A DNA stretch of 64,000 nucleotides from Melioribacter sp. (lineage in GTDB: Bacteria; Bacteroidota; Ignavibacteria; Ignavibacteriales; Melioribacteraceae). Where the stretch lies: assembly GCA_026417975.1 (NCBI GenBank), contig JAOACD010000003.1:62001-126000 (forward strand). The letters are read 5' to 3'. The position numbers were made by a program, and so were the translations under genes. The first letter of the stretch is position 1, and every line of letters starts with the position of its first letter. Shown one piece after another: positions 61,250 to 64,000 of this stretch. The notes under the pieces are model-generated. The model was not told the origin of the DNA. It was given only the letters and a program-made list of their open reading frames with translations, and did no database searches.

Positions 61250-62212
61250 TTACCTCACCAAGTATTTTCCAAAGTTTGAAGATTGATAGATATTGCCTGA
61301 AGAATCAACAATCATTACTTCTATGTTTTTTAATTTTTCAGCTAATTCGATACCTTTTTTAGGCCCAAGAACAAAAATTCCTGTAGAAAGAGCATCAGCA
61401 GTCATTACATCATTTGCAATTACAGTTACAGATTGACATTCATTTGCAGGATATCCAGTTAAAGGATTAAAAATATGTGTATAAGTTTTTTTCCCTTTTT
61501 TGAAAAATTGTTCGTAGTCTCCAGAAGTGGAAACACCTTTTCCATCTACTTTAATTGTTGCTAAGAGTTCAAATTCTTTTCTAGGGTGTTGAATTCCAAT
61601 TTTCCAATTTTTTCCTTTTGCATAAATTTCTCCGCCTACATTTACTAAATATTCTTTAATCCCATAATTTGAAAGAATATTTGCTATTCTATCTGCAGCA
61701 TAACCGGGTACACAAGCATTAAAACTCAGTTTAATATTTGCAGGTTTGACTAAAATATTTGGTTCTTTCAATTGAATGTGCTTCCAGCCTGTCTTTTCAA
61801 GTGCTTTTTTTATTTGATGTGGTGAAGGTATACGTGGAGTACCTTTATCGAAGCCAATAATTTCTATTAAGTTTCCCAAAGCAACATCGAATGCTCCATT
61901 AGTTTCTTTCCAAAATTCATCACATTTTTTTAATACATAAAAGGTTTCCTTATCAACTATAATTTCATCGGCATTAGTATTATTAAGCTTCCACATTGAA
62001 TTTCCAATTAAGTAAGTTGAAAATAAAGTATCTATTCTCCTTACTTCTTTAAAGCTAGCATTTATAGCTTTATTTGCAGTGACTTCGTTTACTCCACGCA
62101 CTTGTATTTCAACAGTACTACCCATAGCTATAGTGGTGCGCTTAAAAGTTTTTTCTTTGCTGCATGCGATTAAAAAAATTAAAATTAGTATGTATGTGAT
62201 ATATTTTTTCAT
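61250..62212 (-). CDS. apbE: FAD:protein FMN transferase
   Basis: Lipoprotein signal ILIFLIACS; TTIAMGSTVEIQVRG; YLVNVGGEIYAKG; THIFNPLTGYPANECQSVTVIANDVMTADALSTGIFVLGPKKG. Confidence 0.95.
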   Translation of the reverse strand: MKKYITYILILIFLIACSKEKTFKRTTIAMGSTVEIQVRGVNEVTANKAINASFKEVRRIDTLFSTYLIGNSMWKLNNTNADEIIVDKETFYVLKKCDEFWKETNGAFDVALGNLIEIIGFDKGTPRIPSPHQIKKALEKTGWKHIQLKEPNILVKPANIKLSFNACVPGYAADRIANILSNYGIKEYLVNVGGEIYAKGKNWKIGIQHPRKEFELLATIKVDGKGVSTSGDYEQFFKKGKKTYTHIFNPLTGYPANECQSVTVIANDVMTADALSTGIFVLGPKKGIELAEKLKNIEVMIVDSSGNIYQSSNFGKYLVR

Positions 62213-62785
62213 TTAAATCATTCCTGCAAAACCCATAAATGCTAATGCTAAAAGTCCTGCTGTAATTAACGTAATAGGTGCACCACGAAAAGCTTTTGGA
62301 ACATCAGCTAATTCTAGCTCTTCTCTTATTCCTGCCATAATTAATAATGCTAGTGTAAATCCTACGCCTGCACCAATTCCAAAAAATATACTTTGAAGAA
62401 ATGAGTAATTTCGCATAGATAAAATTAATGCTAAGCCAAGTATGGCACAATTAGTTGTAATTAATGGTAGAAAGATTCCTAAAGCTCTATAAAGTGTAGG
62501 ACTAATTTTTTTTATAAACATTTCTACGAATTGAACGAGTGAAGCAATAACAAGTATAAAAGATGGAATTTGTAGAAAATCGAGATTGTATGGAACAAGA
62601 ATCTTAAAGTATAGAATCCAACTTACAACAGCAGTTAAAGTCATTACAAAAGTTGTAGCAATTCCCATTGAAACTGCAGAAGAAATTTTATTTGAAACTC
62701 CTATAAATGGACATATTCCTAAGAACATTGATAGCACAAAGTTATTCACAAGAGCAGCTGATATGAAGACAATTAATAAATCCAT
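62213..62785 (-). CDS. rnfA: Rnf electron-transport complex subunit A
   Basis: AALVNNFVLSMFLGICPFIGVSNKISSAVSMGIATTFVM; TTNCAILGLALI. Confidence 0.95.
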   Translation of the reverse strand: MDLLIVFISAALVNNFVLSMFLGICPFIGVSNKISSAVSMGIATTFVMTLTAVVSWILYFKILVPYNLDFLQIPSFILVIASLVQFVEMFIKKISPTLYRALGIFLPLITTNCAILGLALILSMRNYSFLQSIFFGIGAGVGFTLALLIMAGIREELELADVPKAFRGAPITLITAGLLALAFMGFAGMI

Positions 62786-62794
62786 TATACCTCC

Positions 62795-63478
62795 TTAGTT
62801 GCTTGATTTAATGGACAAATGAGTTGACGACATTTTATCTTTATATTTTTCAATTAGTGTATTATGTTCTATTTTCTTTTTTCTTTCAATGATTGAATTT
62901 GAAATTCCCATTAATAAACCTAATGTTATAAAAGCGCCAGCAGGTAAAATCATAACAAGCAAAGGTTCAAATGATAAAGGTAATATTTGATAGCCAAGTA
63001 TTGTTCTTGAACCTAGTAATTCTCTAATACTTCCCATAACTGTTAATGCAATAAAAAAACCTGCCCCATTACCAAGTGCATCGAGTATTGCTCGTATAGG
63101 TGGATTTTTTGAAGCAAATGCTTCTGCTCTGCCTAGTATAATACAATTAACAACTATTAAGGGAACGAATGGACCAAGAGCTTTGCTTAATACAGGAAAT
63201 TTTGCTTTCATTATTAAATCTGCTATAGTAACAAAAGTGGCTATAATTACAATATAAGCTGCAATTCTTACTTGGTTAGGAATTATTTTACGTAAGCAAG
63301 AGATTAAAAAGCTTGAGAATATAAGAACGAAAGTAGTAGCCAAAGACATAGCAATTCCATTAATTGCTGATACAGTCACAGCTAAGGTTGGGCACATTCC
63401 TAAAATTTGTTTAAATGTGGGGTTTATTTCCCATATACCTTTAAAGAATTCATGCCAATAACTTACTTGTTTTTTCAT
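62795..63478 (-). CDS. rnfE: Rnf electron-transport complex subunit E
   Basis: NPTFKQILGMCPTLAVTVSAINGIAMSLATTFV; PLIVVNCIILGRAEAFASKN. Confidence 0.95.
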   Translation of the reverse strand: MKKQVSYWHEFFKGIWEINPTFKQILGMCPTLAVTVSAINGIAMSLATTFVLIFSSFLISCLRKIIPNQVRIAAYIVIIATFVTIADLIMKAKFPVLSKALGPFVPLIVVNCIILGRAEAFASKNPPIRAILDALGNGAGFFIALTVMGSIRELLGSRTILGYQILPLSFEPLLVMILPAGAFITLGLLMGISNSIIERKKKIEHNTLIEKYKDKMSSTHLSIKSSN

Positions 63479-64000
63479 AGCAAGCCTCTTTCTTTAAGAC
63501 TTCTTGCTTTTTGAATCCCTTCGTTAATTATTGCAACTACAGATTTTGAAGATATTGTTGCTCCAGTGATTGTTTGTATTTCGTTTGGTTTAACAGGGGG
63601 TTTTCCTTTTATCCATTCAATTTTTGGAAATGCCAGAAGGCCTTTAAACTGATTTTTAAAAGATTCTTCTGTAATCTTTGTGCCTAAACCAGGAGTTTCA
63701 ACTTGTTCTAAAATTTCAAGAGAAGTTGTTTTAGTTAAATCCTGGGTTAGTCCAATCATTAATCTAATTTTTCCCTGAAATCCGTTCCCTTCGTATGCTA
63801 ATGAATAACCTATTAAATTTTTATTTGCATTGTAAACTTTATAGATTTCAATCTCTGTTGTGTTTATCTTTTCATAATACTTTCCCTCTGGTTGTACTAA
63901 AAAAATTCCCTTCTCAGTTTCTGCATTTTTATTTTCTGCTATTAATGGACTTGCCCATTTATTTATTATTGACAATAAACCTCCTGAAATGGCTCCAATA
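63475..64000 (-). CDS. rnfG: Rnf electron-transport complex subunit G; N-terminus cut by right window edge
   Basis: EILEQVETPGLGTKITEESFKNQFKG; FMN-attachment motif TITGATISSKSVV. Reading frame continues upstream of the track's TTG start (..IGAISGGLLSIINKWASPLIAENK) to the window edge. Confidence 0.92.
   Translation of the reverse strand, partial: IGAISGGLLSIINKWASPLIAENKNAETEKGIFLVQPEGKYYEKINTTEIEIYKVYNANKNLIGYSLAYEGNGFQGKIRLMIGLTQDLTKTTSLEILEQVETPGLGTKITEESFKNQFKGLLAFPKIEWIKGKPPVKPNEIQTITGATISSKSVVAIINEGIQKARSLKERGLL

Overview
AT-rich 64 kb bacterial chromosome segment. Gene content and the C-terminal 'NYPNPFNP…' sorting tails suggest the Ignavibacteria/Chlorobi-Bacteroidetes lineage (inference). 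From left to right it holds: a beta-helix surface protein (cut by the left edge) with a TonB-dependent receptor; tRNA-Lys(CTT); a BtuF-like lipoprotein; a surface-glycan locus ending in a pseudaminic-acid pathway (pseB, pseC, pseG-pseH fusion, pseI, SpsF-like cytidylyltransferase) with a GT42/DUF115-like candidate transferase just upstream; housekeeping genes (prfA, M16 peptidase pair, DUF4175/DUF4159, RsmB/F-like methyltransferase, lgt, Lon-like protease, pyk, miaA, rpiA); a tandem array of four large secreted proteins with type IX secretion (T9SS)-type C-terminal domains; a multi-PAS histidine kinase; and an Rnf operon with embedded apbE (rnfG cut by the right edge). The most interesting region is 42.0-55.9 kb. 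A 2339-aa Thr/Asn/Gly-rich solenoid protein carries a dockerin module, and three following genes encode cohesin-like modules, Ig/cadherin-like modules and T9SS tails. This looks like a non-cellulosomal, T9SS-exported cohesin-dockerin surface assembly. Two of these genes share a near-identical ~350 bp 3' cassette (sorting domain + stop + terminator), which suggests gene conversion or cassette exchange. All family calls come from reading motifs by eye; no database search was run.
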